Assembly: GCA_013152995.1 (NCBI GenBank)
Contig: JAADFH010000057.1
Span: 1 to 5,043 of the forward strand
Reading direction: 5' to 3'
DNA: 5,043 nt
Source: Methanobacteriota archaeon
GTDB taxonomy: Archaea > Hydrothermarchaeota > Hydrothermarchaeia > Hydrothermarchaeales > BMS3B
Made by a program: the position numbers and the translations under genes. The first letter of the stretch is position 1. Every line of letters begins with the position of its first letter. The notes under the pieces are model-generated. The model was not told the DNA's origin, did no database searches, and was given only the letters and a program-made list of their open reading frames with translations. Positions 3,903-5,043 of this stretch are shown one piece after another.

Positions 3903-5043
3903 CCTCCTCACCTGCCGGAAGCACAATTCTAAAGGTTGAGCCCACACCGGGCTCTGATTCAACCTCAATCCTTCCGCCGTGTCTCTCAACGATGCCATAG
4001 CTCACGCTGAGCCCGAGACCCGTGCCCTTACCCACACCCTTGGTTGAAAAGAAGGGATCAAATATCTTTGACAGGTGCTCCTCCGGAATTCCCTCGCCGG
4101 TATCAGAGACCTCCACAACTACCTCTCCATCTCTCGCAAAGGTGTTCACCATCAGTCTGCCTCCTTCTGGCATCGCCTCAATGGCGTTCTTTATGATGTT
4201 CACCAGCACCTGCTGCATCTGCACGGGGTCTGCATTTACCCTGGGCAGGTGCTTATTAAAATTTTTTACCACCATTATATTATTTATGGATAACTGCGGC
4301 TGGAGCACTTCAAGCGCCTTATCTGCTATGGTGTTCATGCACACCTTCTGCAGCTTTGGTTCTGCCTGCCTTGAGAACTCCAGCAGGCTTTTCACTATTC
4401 TCGCCGCCTGAGTTGCCTGCTCCTCAATAATCCTGAGCTTTCTAACCACCTCCTCGTCCCTTATCTTGGAGAGAAGCATCTGGGCATACAGGGAGATGTT
4501 CCCCAGGGGGTTGTTTATCTCGTGCGCCACACCTGCGGCGAGCTTGCCCACCGTCGCAAGCTTCTCGCTCCTTATTATCTGCCTCTCCTTGTTACGCAGG
4601 TCTCTAACCATGCGGTTGAAGCTCTCCGCAACCTCTCCCAGCTCGTCGTTGCCCTTAACGTCAACCGTTGCAGAGTAGTCGCCCCTGCCCACGCGGCTGA
4701 GCGCATTCTTCAGCATGTTCAGCCTCAGGGTGATGATTCTGCGGATAATCATGTGTATGAGCAGCGTGGTGCACACCACAAGCACCACCGCCGAGATGTA
4801 CAGGCTCTTCTTTGTCTTCTCCAGGTTGCTGAGGGCGTCATCCATGGGAATCCTCACGACGATTGCGCCGTGCACGTCTCCCTCACGGTAGCCCTGGTCA
4901 ATGTGGCACCTCAGGCAGGGTTTCTCCATGATTATGGGGCTCACGTACTCAAAGTACTTCCTGCCGTTGCTCTCGTACACCCTGTAAACAGCCTCAGGGG
5001 TGGCGGAGTAGTAGAAGGTGTCTATGGCGTTGCTCTGGAACTC
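3874..5043 (-). CDS. Membrane sensor histidine kinase with CxxCH (probable c-type heme) sensor domain, 5' end outside the window
   Basis: The frame is open to the right edge, so the N-terminus is missing; 389 residues are visible, numbered here from the edge. The sensor part ends with NAIDTFYY (5-12), PCLRCHIDQGYREGDVHGAI (42-61) and VVRIP. The C43-x-x-C46-H47 box and the GYxxGDxxGAI pattern fit the Tll0287-like/DUF3365 c-type heme family. A membrane helix (about 80-100, SLYISAVVLVVCTTLLIHMI) leads to a HAMP linker (101-151, NDELGEVAESFNRM), the HisKA H-box GVAHEINNPLG with phospho-acceptor His174, and an ATPase domain: N-box NIIKNAIEAMPEGG (Asn282, Asn286), G1 DTGEGIP (314-320), F-box DPFFST (329-334), G2 GTGLGLS (340-346). 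The heme domain would lie outside the membrane, where c-type heme is attached. It should phosphorylate the regulator encoded next. The GTG at 4980 is an internal codon, not the start. Heme binding is predicted from motif only. Confidence 0.92.
   Translation of the reverse strand, partial: EFQSNAIDTFYYSATPEAVYRVYESNGRKYFEYVSPIIMEKPCLRCHIDQGYREGDVHGAIVVRIPMDDALSNLEKTKKSLYISAVVLVVCTTLLIHMIIRRIITLRLNMLKNALSRVGRGDYSATVDVKGNDELGEVAESFNRMVRDLRNKERQIIRSEKLATVGKLAAGVAHEINNPLGNISLYAQMLLSKIRDEEVVRKLRIIEEQATQAARIVKSLLEFSRQAEPKLQKVCMNTIADKALEVLQPQLSINNIMVVKNFNKHLPRVNADPVQMQQVLVNIIKNAIEAMPEGGRLMVNTFARDGEVVVEVSDTGEGIPEEHLSKIFDPFFSTKGVGKGTGLGLSVSYGIVERHGGRIEVESEPGVGSTFRIVLPAGEEDGENTHSGG
3903..3912 (-). promoter_or_regulatory. 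Shine-Dalgarno site for the response regulator
   Basis: The minus strand reads GGTGAGGAGG immediately before ATG at 3902. The GGTGA part sits five bases from the start codon, a good archaeal spacing. It lies inside the end of the kinase gene and fixes the regulator start well downstream of the first possible ATG in the open frame. Confidence 0.65.

Noticed and set aside
3903..3998. Earlier start for the response regulator at 3998, adding 32 residues
   Set aside because: The added residues overlap the kinase ATPase G2 region in another frame and do not resemble a receiver N-terminus. MARILIAEDD with GGTGAGGAGG before it is a much better start.
4022..4678. Plus-strand open frames opposite the histidine kinase (4022-4411, 4075-4293, 4466-4678)
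   Set aside because: They lie antisense to the conserved HisKA/HATPase coding sequence, show no recognisable domain, and have no Shine-Dalgarno or promoter support.

Overview
The window reads as archaeal chromosomal DNA. The strongest evidence is an ABCE1/RLI ribosome-recycling ATPase, a family confined to archaea and eukaryotes. Supporting signs are GGTGA-type Shine-Dalgarno sites, heavy use of AGG and ATA codons, a response regulator whose output is an ArsR-type winged helix, and a thioredoxin-fold protein that resembles archaeal protein disulfide oxidoreductase (PDO). Base composition looks moderately GC-rich by eye. A sensor kinase with a probable c-type heme site suggests a cytochrome-c-making euryarchaeote, such as a Methanosarcinales/ANME relative or an Archaeoglobi member. 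That placement is inference and cannot be fixed from this window.

Layout, left to right. (1) Bases 3-56 (+) are probably the last codons of a gene that converges on RLI. (2) Bases 47-1794 (-) encode RLI, broken by one frameshift near 766 into an N-terminal piece (two 4Fe-4S clusters plus ABC domain 1) and a C-terminal piece (ABC domain 2). (3) Bases 1795-1855 are a compact divergent promoter with a TATA-like core flanked by inverted repeats. (4) Bases 1856-2602 (+) encode a divergent FdhD, the sulfurtransferase chaperone of formate dehydrogenase. (5) Bases 2480-5043 (-) hold a tightly packed operon, transcribed as histidine kinase (cut by the right edge), response regulator, PDO-like thioredoxin-fold protein, TatA. 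Its junctions overlap by 29, 4 and 4 bases, and tatA runs 123 bases into the 3' end of fdhD on the opposite strand.

How the genes may work together (inference): the kinase has an external CxxCH domain that could sense redox state or a gas, and it would phosphorylate the winged-helix regulator encoded just downstream. The same transcript carries a dithiol protein and a Tat export component. The facing gene, fdhD, matures molybdenum or tungsten formate dehydrogenases, which are often Tat substrates. The locus is therefore a candidate redox-responsive module for making or exporting a respiratory molybdo-enzyme. No such enzyme, and no tatC, lies in the window.

No RNA genes, CRISPR arrays, insertion sequences or attachment sites were seen. 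Coding density is close to complete, and the only clear non-coding stretch is about 60 bases.
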